A stretch of 64,000 bases of DNA from Chitinophaga horti. GTDB lineage: Bacteria > Bacteroidota > Bacteroidia > Chitinophagales > Chitinophagaceae. This document shows positions 38,392 to 48,016 of the stretch, piece after piece; the stretch's first letter is position 1; every line of letters starts with the position of its first letter. The stretch spans positions 2,604,001 through 2,668,000 of the forward strand of contig NZ_CP107006.1 of assembly GCF_022867795.2 (NCBI RefSeq), in the 5' to 3' direction. A program made the position numbers and the translations under genes. The notes under the pieces are model-generated. The model saw only the letters and a list, made by a program, of their open reading frames with translations. It ran no database searches and had not been told where the DNA came from.

Positions 38392-39239
38392 GCGGGCTGA
38401 TTTAAGTTGTAAAAACGAACGGCGTTACTGCCAAGAACCTGCTCCTGCTCCGGTGTGGACAATCCTGACAATGCCTGCCGTATCATCGACCACGTTTGCG
38501 CATACCCGTTAGCGAGCATCGACACCGGCCAATCGCCGCCACAAAAGCAGCGGGCCACACCAAAGTGCTCTATAGCAAAATCGACATAAGGCTGAATGTC
38601 TGCCGCGGTGCGTCCGGCAAAGCTGCCCGACGCAGTACCCAGACCGGATATTTTCGCGTAAAAGTTAGGATGCGCCGACGCTTCTTTCATTAATTCGCCC
38701 CACTTGCCAAACCGTTCGCGGGTGGCAATCGGTGGCTGATTGAGGTGATCGAACACCATGCGCAGCGCGGGTACCTGCTCCGCGACTTTCAATGCGGTTT
38801 CAATATGGGCGGGTAAAATACCCACCAGGTCGTACGGGATGTCGTGATCCGCCAGCAGTTGCAGGCTTTCCAATACGGTGGGCTGCAACAACCATTGGGC
38901 ATCCGGCTCATCGTGTATTTGATGGCGAACACCTTTAAAACAGGGCTCCGACAGAAATGCTCCTTGTAATAAATCCGCTGTGCGGCGTGTATCCGTTAAC
39001 GGCAGCCAGGCGACTACACCCTTTATCCAGGGCGTGTTACGGGCCGTTTCTAACATCAGTGCTGTATCTTCTAAATTACCTGCCGCCTGTACCAGCACAC
39101 CGGCCGTTACACCAGCGTCGGCGGGGTCGAGTTCTTCGATTTGCCAGCTGCGGTTCAGGATAGACGTGTCACCCTGCAGCCAGGGATATTCCGCCCGGCT
39201 GAGATTCCATACGTGTACATGTGTGTCGATCAACATCAT
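38382..39239 (-). CDS. Amidohydrolase-2 family sugar lactonase-like protein
   Basis: 285 residues, cytoplasmic. It shows the metal-binding DTHVHVW, then FKGVRHQIHDEPD, FDHLNQPP and GGDWPVSM, as in COG3618 lactonases that open L-fucono- or L-rhamnono-lactone. In this operon it may open the lactone made when a sugar is oxidised by the Gfo/Idh dehydrogenase. The chosen start is the first of two ATGs (39239 and 39236), 41 bases after the CoA-transferase stop. Confidence 0.82.
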   Translation of the reverse strand: MMLIDTHVHVWNLSRAEYPWLQGDTSILNRSWQIEELDPADAGVTAGVLVQAAGNLEDTALMLETARNTPWIKGVVAWLPLTDTRRTADLLQGAFLSEPCFKGVRHQIHDEPDAQWLLQPTVLESLQLLADHDIPYDLVGILPAHIETALKVAEQVPALRMVFDHLNQPPIATRERFGKWGELMKEASAHPNFYAKISGLGTASGSFAGRTAADIQPYVDFAIEHFGVARCFCGGDWPVSMLANGYAQTWSMIRQALSGLSTPEQEQVLGSNAVRFYNLNQPAWK

Positions 39240-39280
39240 CGTCCTTCTATTGTGCTATTCACATCCCTGCGGGGATGGGG

Positions 39281-40426
39281 TTAATACGAAAGCCCGAACT
39301 GCCTGTCTATCGCTTCATTGTCTTCGCCCAGTAACGGTGCTCCTTTCGTGGAAGATAGTAATTTCCCGTCTACTCTAATAGGGCAACGGGTGGTTTTTAT
39401 CGATAAGCCGTTACTCGTTTTTACGGTCAGCTCCATATTCAGTACGCGGTACGCCTCTTCGTTCATCAACCGGTCGTAGTCCATCACCGGCGCACACCAG
39501 ATGTCGGCCTTCTCCAAAATATCCAGCCAGTGTACGGCAGATTGCGTTTCTAAGTGATCGGCCAGTATTTGTTTGATCTCGTCGCGACGGGTGAACCAGC
39601 TGCCCCGGTCGGCAAATTGCTGCAAGCCTTCGCAGCCAAGCAACTCCGCCAACACTAATATATTGCCCATGGCCAACGCCAGGTATCCTTCTTTCGTTTT
39701 GTAAATGCCATATGGGGCAGACACATAGGCGTGCCCGTTATTCACGCTGCTGCGTACCGGCAGTTCTTTCCCGTCGTTGTAGTAACAGGTCAGCACTTCA
39801 AACTGGAAGTCCAGCACACTCTCGAACATGCTCACCTGCACCAGCGCACCTTTCCCGGTTACGCCCTTTTTCACCAGCGCCGCCAGTATGCCCTGCGCCA
39901 TGTGGGTGCCGGCCAGTATGTCGGCTACGGCTACGCCCATGGGGGTAGGATTCTCATCACTGTTATTACTCAGCCAGGTAAGCCCGGATGCCGCCTGTAA
40001 CAGCAAGTCCTGACCGGGCAGATCGCGCCACGGACCTTCCTGCCCGAAACCACTCAGCTCTGCGTACACAATACCGGGATTAATTGCCTTCACGGTCGCG
40101 TAATCCAGCCCGATCCGCTCCATCACACCCGGACGGAAATTATGCATCATCACATCTGCCTTCGCGATCAGTTGTTTGATCTTTTCCAGGTCCTGCGCAT
40201 CTTTCAGGTCGGCCACGTAACTCTTTTTGTTCCGGTTGATCGCATGAAAGATGGTCGATTCCTGCTCGATCATCACGTCCGACACATACAGCTGCCGGCA
40301 AATATCGCCGGTGCCGGGCTTCTCAATCTTGATCACCTGCGCGCCCATATCGGCCAGGCGTAAAGCCGCAGACGGCCCCGATAAGAACTGGCTGAAATCG
40401 ATCACCAATATATCTTCTAATAACAT
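39281..40426 (-). CDS. CaiB/BaiF family CoA-transferase
   Basis: 381 residues, cytoplasmic. Family III CoA-transferase features: [48 protein letters not shown], the likely catalytic Asp in LPGQDLLLQ, and [13 protein letters not shown]. It moves CoA between a donor thioester and an organic acid. It is a paralogue of the gene just upstream (start 2 bases after that stop), and the two may work as a heteromer or on different acids. The acid is unknown. Confidence 0.88.
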   Translation of the reverse strand: MLLEDILVIDFSQFLSGPSAALRLADMGAQVIKIEKPGTGDICRQLYVSDVMIEQESTIFHAINRNKKSYVADLKDAQDLEKIKQLIAKADVMMHNFRPGVMERIGLDYATVKAINPGIVYAELSGFGQEGPWRDLPGQDLLLQAASGLTWLSNNSDENPTPMGVAVADILAGTHMAQGILAALVKKGVTGKGALVQVSMFESVLDFQFEVLTCYYNDGKELPVRSSVNNGHAYVSAPYGIYKTKEGYLALAMGNILVLAELLGCEGLQQFADRGSWFTRRDEIKQILADHLETQSAVHWLDILEKADIWCAPVMDYDRLMNEEAYRVLNMELTVKTSNGLSIKTTRCPIRVDGKLLSSTKGAPLLGEDNEAIDRQFGLSY

Positions 40427-40428
40427 GC

Positions 40429-41586
40429 TCAGATTTTTACTTGTTCCAGCTTATTCATTTCCTGTATCAGCTTCTCCGTATGCTCACCCACTTTCGGGGC
40501 GGGACGGTCAGAGAACAACCGCGCACCATTGAAACGGATGGGACAACGGGTCGTGATAATCTTTTTACCTTCGGCCTTCAGGGGCTGCTCCATTTGCAAG
40601 GCGCGATAAGACTCATGCGACGTCATCTGCGCCCAGTCAAACACTTCCATCGCCCAAAGCCCACGTTGCTGCAGGCGCGACAACCAATATTGCGTCGGCT
40701 GCTGTAATAAATGCCCTGACAATATCGATTTGATGCGGTCCCGTTCTGCAAAGGCCTGCTCGTTACAGAAAGCCGACAGTCCTTCACAGGCAATGGTTTC
40801 CGCCAATGCCGGCAAGTCCATCATAGCAAGCGCCAGGAAGCCATCTGCTGTTTTGTACACCCCGTACGGCGCGCCCAGTAAGGTATGCCCGCTGTTGGTA
40901 TCGCTGCGCTTCGGCTGCTGGTGACTGTTATAATACGTCGTCAATAACTCAAACTGGAAATCCAGCAACGACTCCATCAGGCTAATCTCTACCAACGCGC
41001 CCACACCCCGTTTCTGCCGCCGGATCAACCCACCCAAAATACCCTGTACCAATTGGGAGCCGCAAAGGATGTCCGCGATTGCAATCCCGAAAGGCACAGG
41101 CCCGTTTGCGCGGTTGCCCGTCGTGAACGCAAGGCCGGTAATAGATTGCAGCAATAAGTCCTGCCCGGGCTTCTCCTTCCACGGGCCGCGGGTACCGTAA
41201 CCGGTGATTTCCGCGTACACCAGGCGGGGATTCAACTGTTGCACAGACGCGTAGTCCAGCCCCATCTTCTGCATCACACCCGGACGAAAATTATGTATCA
41301 GCACATCTGCTTTCGTCATCAGTTTTTTCACCAGCGCAAGGTCGTCGGGGTTCTTAAGGTCCGCCGCAAAGCTTTCTTTATTGCGGTTGATGGTATGGAA
41401 CAGTAACGAACTATCGTCCACCCACAAGTTCTTGATGGACAATTTTCTCCCCGCCTCCCCTTCCTCCGGCCGCTCGATCTTAATGACCCGCGCACCCAGG
41501 TCGGCCAGCCGCAAACCTGCGGAGGGACCGGATAAATACTGGCTGAACTCCAACACGGTAATTCCTTCTAAAGGCAAATCCATCAT
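40429..41586 (-). CDS. CaiB/BaiF family CoA-transferase, second copy
   Basis: 385 residues from the ATG at 41586, whose ATGA overlaps the stop of the solute-binding-like gene; a second ATG follows at once (41583), and the upstream ATG at 41682 would lie deep in that gene. Motifs match its neighbour: [47 protein letters not shown] (catalytic Asp) and [12 protein letters not shown]. It shares the same length and layout with the next gene, so the pair arose by tandem duplication. It probably activates a carboxylic acid to its CoA ester in the cytoplasm. Confidence 0.87.
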   Translation of the reverse strand: MMDLPLEGITVLEFSQYLSGPSAGLRLADLGARVIKIERPEEGEAGRKLSIKNLWVDDSSLLFHTINRNKESFAADLKNPDDLALVKKLMTKADVLIHNFRPGVMQKMGLDYASVQQLNPRLVYAEITGYGTRGPWKEKPGQDLLLQSITGLAFTTGNRANGPVPFGIAIADILCGSQLVQGILGGLIRRQKRGVGALVEISLMESLLDFQFELLTTYYNSHQQPKRSDTNSGHTLLGAPYGVYKTADGFLALAMMDLPALAETIACEGLSAFCNEQAFAERDRIKSILSGHLLQQPTQYWLSRLQQRGLWAMEVFDWAQMTSHESYRALQMEQPLKAEGKKIITTRCPIRFNGARLFSDRPAPKVGEHTEKLIQEMNKLEQVKI

Positions 41587-42737
41587 ACAGTAGTAGTCGT
41601 TTGGTGAGTAACAAAGCTGGCGCGGTAGATGCGGTCCATCTCCTCCAGCGTATGCAGGATGCTGAGCGTGCCCTGTAAACATTGCTGAACAGGCAAGCCG
41701 GCATGGTCCTGGAAATGCAGGTACCCGTTGTAACGCGGACGGATGTAACCGTTGTCCATCAACGGCAGCACGGCTTTGAAGTAATTATTCGTAAGTGTAT
41801 TGGCGGCTTCGTCCAGCCAGGCAGCACGATGGCCGGGCTGTCCGCCGTTTTGTACGTATAAAGTGCGTTGTATTTTCTCAGACACTACCCAGGCCGCGAA
41901 ATCTAAAGCCACCTGCTGATGTTCGCTGAAGGCAGATACCGCCAGGCCAGTACCACCAACGGTCGTCCGTAGAGGCGTTCCTTCGTAGGACACTACGGAA
42001 GTGTACTGCAACAGGTGATCTGCATAACCGAAGCGCGAATAGTTCGAATAACCATACGCGAACGGGCAGTACCAGTAGTCATCGGTACGCGTCATCAATT
42101 CCGCCACCGCAATCGGGTTGCAGGTGAACATGCGTTTATCGACAAGACTGTACAACTGTTTCATCGTTTCCAGCGCGCGGATGCCCGTCTCCCGGCCGAC
42201 CACCGTATCCTGTTGCAAAAACGGCGTTTGCCCGTTCGCGATACAGAAGGTGTAAAAGTTCATCAGCAGGTCGATAGGAATAGCGGGTACGGCTACCTTG
42301 CCTTTGGCGGCGAGGGCTAATACCTCCTCCCAGGTGGTGGGTGGTGCAGCCAGTAAATCTTTACGATAACTCGCCGCAGGCGTGGCCGCGTCGATGGCCA
42401 GCGCCCATTGGCCGCCGTCGTACATATAACTTGGATGCGACTCACCTGTAGAATTGGCCGCCTGTTCGGCGAGATACGGCGCCGGCAGGTATTCATTCAA
42501 GGGCAGTACACATTTCGTGGCAGCGGCGCAACCTACCCAGGGATGATCGATGATGAGCAGGTCGTAATGATGCGTAAGCGCCTCGATGGGCATGTCCGCA
42601 AATTCCTGCAACGAGCGTTTCTTCCACTGGATCTCTACCTCCGGATGCAGCTCCTGGTAGCGCTGTGCAGCCGCCAGCAGCGGCGTTATACCGCGGCTAT
42701 GGTTCCATGTAATTCCTTGCAAAACAGTGCGGTGCAT
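41583..42737 (-). CDS. Extracellular solute-binding-like protein without signal peptide
   Basis: 384 residues from [16 protein letters not shown]; its ATG shares a base with the MaoC stop (TGATG). It resembles sugar ABC-transporter binding proteins of family 1 (TPLLAAAQRYQELHPEVEIQW, YDLLIIDHPWVG, TWEEVLALAAKGK, GGTGLAVSAFSEHQQVALDF). It has no signal peptide or lipobox, and no ABC permease or ATPase is nearby, so it is probably cytoplasmic. In this CoA-transferase/MaoC operon it may bind an acid intermediate or act as a sensor; that is inference. Confidence 0.8.
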   Translation of the reverse strand: MHRTVLQGITWNHSRGITPLLAAAQRYQELHPEVEIQWKKRSLQEFADMPIEALTHHYDLLIIDHPWVGCAAATKCVLPLNEYLPAPYLAEQAANSTGESHPSYMYDGGQWALAIDAATPAASYRKDLLAAPPTTWEEVLALAAKGKVAVPAIPIDLLMNFYTFCIANGQTPFLQQDTVVGRETGIRALETMKQLYSLVDKRMFTCNPIAVAELMTRTDDYWYCPFAYGYSNYSRFGYADHLLQYTSVVSYEGTPLRTTVGGTGLAVSAFSEHQQVALDFAAWVVSEKIQRTLYVQNGGQPGHRAAWLDEAANTLTNNYFKAVLPLMDNGYIRPRYNGYLHFQDHAGLPVQQCLQGTLSILHTLEEMDRIYRASFVTHQTTTTV

Positions 42738-43189
42738 CAGGCTTCTTTTTTGTGAACGAGTAGAATATGATCGCAAACCATTACCAGCTGGCCCGACTGA
42801 TTAAAGGCCTGCACGAGTTCCGTCACCAGGCCGAAGCCCGGTTTCTTATGGTCTTTCATTTCTTTGATAGATACTTCCACGTGCAGCGTATCGCCGATAA
42901 ACACCGGTGCCAGGAAGCGCAGGCGGTCGTATCCGTAAGTCATCGATACTTCATTGACCAGTTCTGCGGTAAGACCAATGGCTACGGTAAAGATCAGCGT
43001 ACCATGCGCGATCCGTTTTTTGAACGGCTGGGTTTTACACCACTCTTCATCCATATGATGCGGAAAAAAGTCGCCCGACTGCCCGGCGTGAATGACAATA
43101 TCAGTTTCTGTGATGGTGCGGCCTTTCGTTTCCCGTACCTCGTCCGTGGAGAATTGCTCGAAATATTTCTTTATAAACATAACATCCAA
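42737..43189 (-). CDS. MaoC-family (R)-specific enoyl-CoA hydratase-like protein
   Basis: 150 residues, a single hot-dog fold. The hydratase signature is present: [20 protein letters not shown] followed by RIAHGTLIF, with the Asp/His pair of MaoC enzymes. It adds or removes water on an acyl-CoA. It is the first gene of the minus-strand locus and is coupled to the next by TGATG. With the two CoA-transferases it makes a likely acyl-CoA route. The 202-base gap to the divergent GH32 gene should hold its promoter, but I could not find a clear box on this strand. Confidence 0.85.
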   Translation of the reverse strand: MDVMFIKKYFEQFSTDEVRETKGRTITETDIVIHAGQSGDFFPHHMDEEWCKTQPFKKRIAHGTLIFTVAIGLTAELVNEVSMTYGYDRLRFLAPVFIGDTLHVEVSIKEMKDHKKPGFGLVTELVQAFNQSGQLVMVCDHILLVHKKEA

Positions 43190-43361
43190 TCACTGGCTGT
43201 TGATCAATAACGCGGGGATTCTATCTATGCAAAAACCATCAGCGAATCCAGGCTTTAAATTAGTTTACCCCCGGCGGGAGGCCAATGACACGTTTTACTG
43301 TAATGATGGAGTATTTTACTGGACACCTGCCATTCTGTTATAAAAGGCTGATGGATATTTC

Positions 43362-43369
43362 TATCTTTA
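43362..43369 (+). promoter_or_regulatory. Possible -7 box of the GH32 gene
   Basis: TATCTTTA lies 22 bases before the GH32 start and is one base off TAnnTTTG. The -33 position has only TTA (43338-43340). The rest of the 202-base divergent gap (43190-43391) shows nothing else I can name. Confidence 0.3.
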
Positions 43370-43391
43370 GCGCTGACTACTATCATCTATC

Positions 43392-45023
43392 ATGAAAAGA
43401 CTCAGTACGCTACTCTTATGTACCGCGGCCCTGCCCGTTATGGCGGCCGACACGACGATCACCATTACCAAACGTTACCTGAACCTGCCCGTATCGCACC
43501 AGCAGCAACGCTACAACATGCGCTATGACATCGGTGGCAAAAGAGAACAACAGTTCGTGATCCGCCTTAGTGATAAACCTGAATACTGGGTATTTTCTGA
43601 TGTAAGCGCTTATAAAGGCAAAAAGCTGCGCATCCACTTCGACGGCGATGCTGCAGGATTGAAACTGGTATACCAGGACGACCGCATCACCGGGCAGGAC
43701 TCCCTATACCGCGAGCAACGCCGTCCCCAGTACCACTTCTCCACCCGCCGTGGCTGGATCAACGATCCGAACGGTATGATCTACTACGAAGGCGAATACC
43801 ACCTGTTCTATCAACATAACCCCTTCGAACGTGAATGGGAGAATATGTCGTGGGGACATGCAGTGAGCAAAGACATGATCCACTGGGAAGAGCTCCCCGT
43901 AGCCCTGCACCCCGACGAAAGCGGCACGATGTTCTCCGGTTCCACGGTGATCGACTATGCCAATACCTCGGGCTTCGGCAAACCGGACAAGCCGGCCATG
44001 GTAGCGTTGTATACGGTGGATAGTCCGGACAGGCAGGTGCAGAGCCTTGCCTACAGCCTGGATAAAGGCCGTACCTGGACCAAATACAAAAACAACCCGC
44101 TGATCGACTCGAAAGAGAAATGGAACAGTAAAGATACCCGTGACCCGCGCGTTTTCTGGTACGGACCCGGCAAACATTGGGTAATGGTGCTGAATGAGCG
44201 TGACGGCCATTCGATTTATACCTCCGGTAACCTGAAAGACTGGCAATACCAGAGCCACGTGACCGGCTTCTGGGAATGCCCCGACCTGTTTGAATTGCCG
44301 GTGCAGGGCGGGAACGGACAAAAGAAATGGGTGTTATACGGTGCCTCGAATACCTATATGATCGGCAGCTTCGACGGTAAAACCTTTACACCGGAAAGCG
44401 GTAAACACTACTTCTCTGCCGGCTCCATTTACGCCGCACAAACCTTTACCAATATTCCCGAAAGCGACGGCCGCCGCATCCAGATCGGCTGGGGACGCAT
44501 TACACAGCGGAATATGCCGTTTAATAATATGATGCTGTTGCCGACGGAGCTGACCTTGCGCAAAACGAAAGATGGCATCCGCCTGTTCAGCGTGCCGGTG
44601 AAAGAAACAGAGCAACTGTTCACCTCCGCCGGCAAATGGGAAAACCTGGCCGCTGCGCAGGCCGACAAACACCTGGAGTCCTTCCGCGACGCCAGCGGCG
44701 TACGCATCAAAGCGAAGATAAAATTATCACACGCCACCGATGCAGGTCTGAGCCTGTATGGTCAGCGCCTGATCAATTACGATATGAACTATAATGTGCT
44801 GAATGGCATGTTCTATTCCCCGCAGGACCCGACGAGTATGGAACTGTCGGCCGATATTTACATCGACCGCAGCTCCGTGGAAGTGTTTATCGACGGCGGC
44901 GCTTATTCCTATTCGATGGAGCGCCGGGCAGATCATAACAACCGCGAAGGCTTCCGTTTCTGGGGAAACAATATTACCGTGCTCTCGCTGGAAGTATTCA
45001 ATACTAAATCCATCTGGCCGTAA
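43392..45023 (+). CDS. GH32 fructan hydrolase (levanase/inulinase type)
   Basis: 543 residues, signal peptide ending in LPVMAAD. An extra N-terminal stretch (about 25-112) precedes the five-bladed propeller. Catalytic residues are clear: nucleophile Asp125 in GWINDPNG, transition-state Asp251 in TRDPRVFW and acid/base Glu295 in FWECPDLF. The C-terminal sandwich ends in the usual SVEVFIDGGAYSYSM. It hydrolyses fructans such as levan or inulin in the periplasm or outside. It runs opposite to the pectin locus, and no fructan SusC/D or fructokinase is adjacent, so it is probably a separate unit. Confidence 0.93.
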   Translation: MKRLSTLLLCTAALPVMAADTTITITKRYLNLPVSHQQQRYNMRYDIGGKREQQFVIRLSDKPEYWVFSDVSAYKGKKLRIHFDGDAAGLKLVYQDDRITGQDSLYREQRRPQYHFSTRRGWINDPNGMIYYEGEYHLFYQHNPFEREWENMSWGHAVSKDMIHWEELPVALHPDESGTMFSGSTVIDYANTSGFGKPDKPAMVALYTVDSPDRQVQSLAYSLDKGRTWTKYKNNPLIDSKEKWNSKDTRDPRVFWYGPGKHWVMVLNERDGHSIYTSGNLKDWQYQSHVTGFWECPDLFELPVQGGNGQKKWVLYGASNTYMIGSFDGKTFTPESGKHYFSAGSIYAAQTFTNIPESDGRRIQIGWGRITQRNMPFNNMMLLPTELTLRKTKDGIRLFSVPVKETEQLFTSAGKWENLAAAQADKHLESFRDASGVRIKAKIKLSHATDAGLSLYGQRLINYDMNYNVLNGMFYSPQDPTSMELSADIYIDRSSVEVFIDGGAYSYSMERRADHNNREGFRFWGNNITVLSLEVFNTKSIWP

Positions 45024-45030
45024 ATCACAC

Positions 45031-45059
45031 CGGGAGGCCCGGTTACGCCGCGCCTCCCG
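45031..45059 (+). terminator. GC-rich stem-loop after GH32
   Basis: An 8-base perfect stem, CGGGAGGC (45031-45038) with GCCTCCCG (45052-45059) and a 13-base loop, sits 8 bases after the GH32 stop. There is no T run, so it is either a weak terminator or an mRNA 3'-end stabiliser. Confidence 0.45.
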
Positions 45060-45092
45060 TATCCGTAAGCGCCATTATTGCGGAAACTTGCC

Positions 45093-45100
45093 TAATTTTG
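45093..45100 (+). promoter_or_regulatory. -7 box of the UbiD-family gene
   Basis: TAATTTTG is a perfect TAnnTTTG box. It would start RNA near 45106, about 22 bases before the ATG at 45128. This rules against the in-frame ATG at 45098, which falls inside the box. No good -33 element at the right spacing. Confidence 0.5.
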
Positions 45101-45127
45101 GCCGATTCAACATTACGCGACGCTACA

Positions 45128-46945
45128 ATGGGTTATAGAAGCTTACAAGATTGTATCAACGACCTGGAACAACATGGACATTTAATCCGCATCCGGCAGG
45201 AAGTGGATCCCTACCTCGAAATGGCCGCAATCCATTTGCGGGTGTACGAGCATGGTGGTCCGGCCCTGCTGTTCGAAAATGTAAAAGGCAGCCGGTTCCC
45301 CGCAGTGTCCAACCTGTTTGGCACCCTCGACCGCTCGAAGTTCATGTTCCGCGATACACTGGAGAAGATCAAAACCCTCGTCGATATCAAAGGCGACCCC
45401 GTAAAGGCGATCAAAAACCCTTTCCGGTACCTGAACGTGGCGGCCACCGCCATCTCCGCCCTGCCGATGAAAACCGGCAAAAGCGCGCCGATCAACTTTG
45501 GCCGCACCCGCATCAGCGAATTACCGCAAATCGTGAACTGGCCCATGGATGGAGGCCCGTTTGTGACCATGCCGCAGGTGTATACGGAAGATCCTGACAA
45601 GCCGGGCATCATGAATGCCAACCTCGGCATGTATCGCATCCAGTTAGGCGGTAACGATTACATCCAGGATAAAGAGATTGGTTTGCACTACCAGCTGCAC
45701 CGTGGCATTGGTATTCATCAAACCAAAGCGAATGCAAAAGGCCAACCGTTGAAAGTGAGCATTTTCGTGGGCGGCCCTCCGTCTCACCCGCTGTCGGCCG
45801 TGATGCCTTTGCCGGAAGGCCTGTCCGAAATGACCTTTGCAGGCGCGTTGGGCAACCGCCGGTTCCGGTATTTTTATGATGAAGAAGGCTATTGCATTTC
45901 TGCGGATGCCGACTTCGTGATTACCGGCACCGTGATGCCGCACGAGAATAAACCTGAGGGTCCGTTTGGCGATCACCTGGGTTATTACAGCCTCACACAT
46001 CCTTTCCCCCTGCTGAAAGTAAATAAAGTATATCACCGTAAGAATCCGACCTGGTCGTTCACTGTTGTGGGCCGCCCCCCGCAGGAGGATACCAGTTTTG
46101 GGGCGTTGATACATGAGATTACGGGCAACGCCATCCCGCAGGAAATACCCGGCGTGCGGGAGATCCACGCGGTAGATGCTGCCGGCGTGCATCCGTTACT
46201 GTTTGCCATCGGCAGCGAGCGGTACACTCCTTACCTGAAAGAGCGCAAACCCCAGGAAATACTGACCATCGCGAACCACATACTGGGCAGTAACCAGCTC
46301 AGCCTGGCCAAATACCTGTTCATCTGTGCCCGGGAAGATGACCCGTCCCTGCACACGCACGACATCGAACGTTTCCTCATGCATATGCTGGAACGCATTG
46401 ATCCCACACGAGATTTGCATTTTCATACCAATACCACTATCGATACCCTCGACTACACCGGCAGCGACCTGAATGCGGGTAGCAAAGTCGCCATCGCAGC
46501 CGCCGGCGACAAACGCCGCGACCTCTGGCGCGAATTGCCTGCGGGCTTCACCTTGCCCAGGCAGTTTACCGGCTTTAAGATGGCATTGCCGGGCGTACTG
46601 GCCGTTGAGTCTCCGGATAAAGACGCCGTTGAGATGCTGGATGCACATCTGCGCGACGCCAACCTCGAAGGCCTGCCCCTGATCGTATTATGCGACGATG
46701 CCGGCTTCACCGCCGCATCCATTAACAACTTTGTATGGGTAACCTTCACGCGAAGCAATCCATCGCACGATGTGCATGGCATCAACAGCTTCATTTCCCA
46801 TAAACACTGGGGATGCCGGGGGCCGATCATCATCGATGCGCGTATTAAACCGCACCACGCGCCACCGTTGATTAAGGACGCTGCCGTAGAGAAGCGCGTG
46901 GACGAAATGGCGAAACAGGGCGGCGTATTACATGGAATTATTTAG
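45128..46945 (+). CDS. UbiD-family (prenylated FMN-dependent) decarboxylase
   Basis: 605 residues from MGYRSLQDCINDLEQHGHL. UbiD features: GGPALLFENVKGS, INFGRTRISELPQIVNWPMD, YRIQLGGNDYIQ, IFVGGPPSHPL and the active-site stretch PEGPFGDHLGYY, with a later Glu/Asp-rich core (GNAIPQEIPGVREIH). Members decarboxylate aromatic or unsaturated acids using prenyl-FMN made by a UbiX partner, which is not nearby. A role in quinone synthesis is the usual guess; the neighbours do not help. The start is set by the -7 box at 45093. Confidence 0.88.
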   Translation: MGYRSLQDCINDLEQHGHLIRIRQEVDPYLEMAAIHLRVYEHGGPALLFENVKGSRFPAVSNLFGTLDRSKFMFRDTLEKIKTLVDIKGDPVKAIKNPFRYLNVAATAISALPMKTGKSAPINFGRTRISELPQIVNWPMDGGPFVTMPQVYTEDPDKPGIMNANLGMYRIQLGGNDYIQDKEIGLHYQLHRGIGIHQTKANAKGQPLKVSIFVGGPPSHPLSAVMPLPEGLSEMTFAGALGNRRFRYFYDEEGYCISADADFVITGTVMPHENKPEGPFGDHLGYYSLTHPFPLLKVNKVYHRKNPTWSFTVVGRPPQEDTSFGALIHEITGNAIPQEIPGVREIHAVDAAGVHPLLFAIGSERYTPYLKERKPQEILTIANHILGSNQLSLAKYLFICAREDDPSLHTHDIERFLMHMLERIDPTRDLHFHTNTTIDTLDYTGSDLNAGSKVAIAAAGDKRRDLWRELPAGFTLPRQFTGFKMALPGVLAVESPDKDAVEMLDAHLRDANLEGLPLIVLCDDAGFTAASINNFVWVTFTRSNPSHDVHGINSFISHKHWGCRGPIIIDARIKPHHAPPLIKDAAVEKRVDEMAKQGGVLHGII

Positions 46946-46987
46946 TTTTGATTGCGCGAACTGAACAATAAGGTTCGTAATTTGTTG

Positions 46988-47093
46988 GAGACTGAAGCGG
47001 AAGTTTGCTTCGCTATGATACCGCTGACGATGAGAAAAGCATCACCCTCGCCGTCATTGGTAATGAAATGAAGCAAACCTTCGCTACGGTCTC
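46988..47093. repeat. Imperfect palindromic intergenic repeat, copy A
   Basis: Left arm from GAGACTGAAGCGGAAG (46988) and right arm ending CTACGGTCTC (47093) are inverted copies with some mismatches around a shared GTTTGCTTC core. It belongs to the same family as the elements at 51858-51983 and 52364-52406. It fills most of the 244-base gap between UbiD and the next gene; apart from an AT-rich stretch before 47190 nothing else is seen there. Confidence 0.65.
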
Positions 47094-47189
47094 AGCGTTT
47101 GCGAACATATGATAATGAGTTGAGGTCGCCTGGTCTTCGTGCAAAACCATTGACAGGACACTTAAATAATAAATCTATAAACCTCCAAC

Positions 47190-48011
47190 ATGAAACGTAC
47201 CCTAACGACCCTGCTGGGCATCCTGTTCACTTTCACCCTGTTTGCCCAGGCGAAGCCTGACGTTATCATCAAATTAAATGGTGATGAAATGAAGGGCAAA
47301 GTCCTGGAAATGAACGAGGATGCGGTTAAATTCACTTACACAGGAGAAACCCTGGTGTATAACATTAAGAAGTCAGAAATCCTGAAAATCACCTTTGCCT
47401 CTGGCCGTGAGGAAATCATTACCAAGCCAGGCAACACCGCCGTAGCGGCTACTCCCGCCGTGGCTCCGGAAGATCACCGGAACAAAATCGCGATCCTGCC
47501 ATTTGCCCTCATCCGTGACGGACAGTCAGTGGCCGATCAGCTGAGCGAAAGAGCGCAGGGCGAATGTTACGGTATGCTGAGTAAACATGCCGGGCTGAAC
47601 ACGATCCTCGATCCCCGTACGACAAACGCATTGCTGCTGAAAGCAGGTATCACGCCGGATAACATCAAAGCACATACGATGGATGACATCTGTAACATCC
47701 TGGGCGTGGAATACGTAGTGAACGCGGTGGTAACCGTGGATAAAACCACACAAACCTCTTACTCCTCGTCTTCCGGCAGCAGCACGACCAAAACAGACTC
47801 AAAGAACCCGAATAAAACGAACGATCGTTACAGCGGTTCTACCTATGCTACCAACACCCAGGCTTACAAAAGCGTGGTGTTGCTCAACGTTTACAACGAC
47901 CAGGGCGCAAGCGTTTTCTCACAGGAAAGGCAGTCTTTCTTCAATACCGATGACGCCTACAAAAACGCACTGGAATACCTGTTGAAGCGCACTCCCATCT
48001 ACCATAAATAA
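47190..48011 (+). CDS. Secreted CsgG/TolB-like protein of unknown function
   Basis: 273 residues with a signal peptide (LFTFTLFAQ). Residues about 25-75 form a small beta domain (VIIKLNGDEMKGKVLEMNED). After a linker, residues about 95-200 resemble the CsgG/GNA1162 fold (KIAILPFALIRDGQSVADQL, GVEYVVNAVVTVDKT). A Ser/Thr-rich low-complexity stretch (about 188-215) interrupts the last strands. It sits 5 bases before the mechanosensitive channel gene and is probably co-transcribed with it, which suggests an envelope role. No known exact family. Confidence 0.7.
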   Translation: MKRTLTTLLGILFTFTLFAQAKPDVIIKLNGDEMKGKVLEMNEDAVKFTYTGETLVYNIKKSEILKITFASGREEIITKPGNTAVAATPAVAPEDHRNKIAILPFALIRDGQSVADQLSERAQGECYGMLSKHAGLNTILDPRTTNALLLKAGITPDNIKAHTMDDICNILGVEYVVNAVVTVDKTTQTSYSSSSGSSTTKTDSKNPNKTNDRYSGSTYATNTQAYKSVVLLNVYNDQGASVFSQERQSFFNTDDAYKNALEYLLKRTPIYHK

Positions 48012-48016
48012 CGCCT

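Larger units (their letters stand above)
1..43189 (-). other. Large pectin (probable rhamnogalacturonan II) utilization locus
   Basis: All genes here run on the minus strand, mostly with 0-40 base spacing and repeated ATGA stop/start overlaps, so they form one or a few long transcripts. The set includes a SusC/SusD pair, a PL1 pectate lyase, two GH78, two GH2, GH95, GH43-like, GH140-like, GH142-like and two sialidase-like domains. From family knowledge, GH140 (apiosidase) and GH142/GH143 are known almost only from rhamnogalacturonan II degradation, which makes that the best substrate guess. The two longer gaps (25506-25677 and 24570-24818) are the likely internal promoter or processing points. 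No hybrid two-component sensor or ECF sigma/anti-sigma pair is present in the visible part; it may lie beyond the left edge. Confidence 0.75.

Noticed and set aside
43190..43391. Riboswitch or small RNA in the divergent gap
   Set aside because: No conserved riboswitch motif or strong fold seen; the gap is best read as a promoter region.
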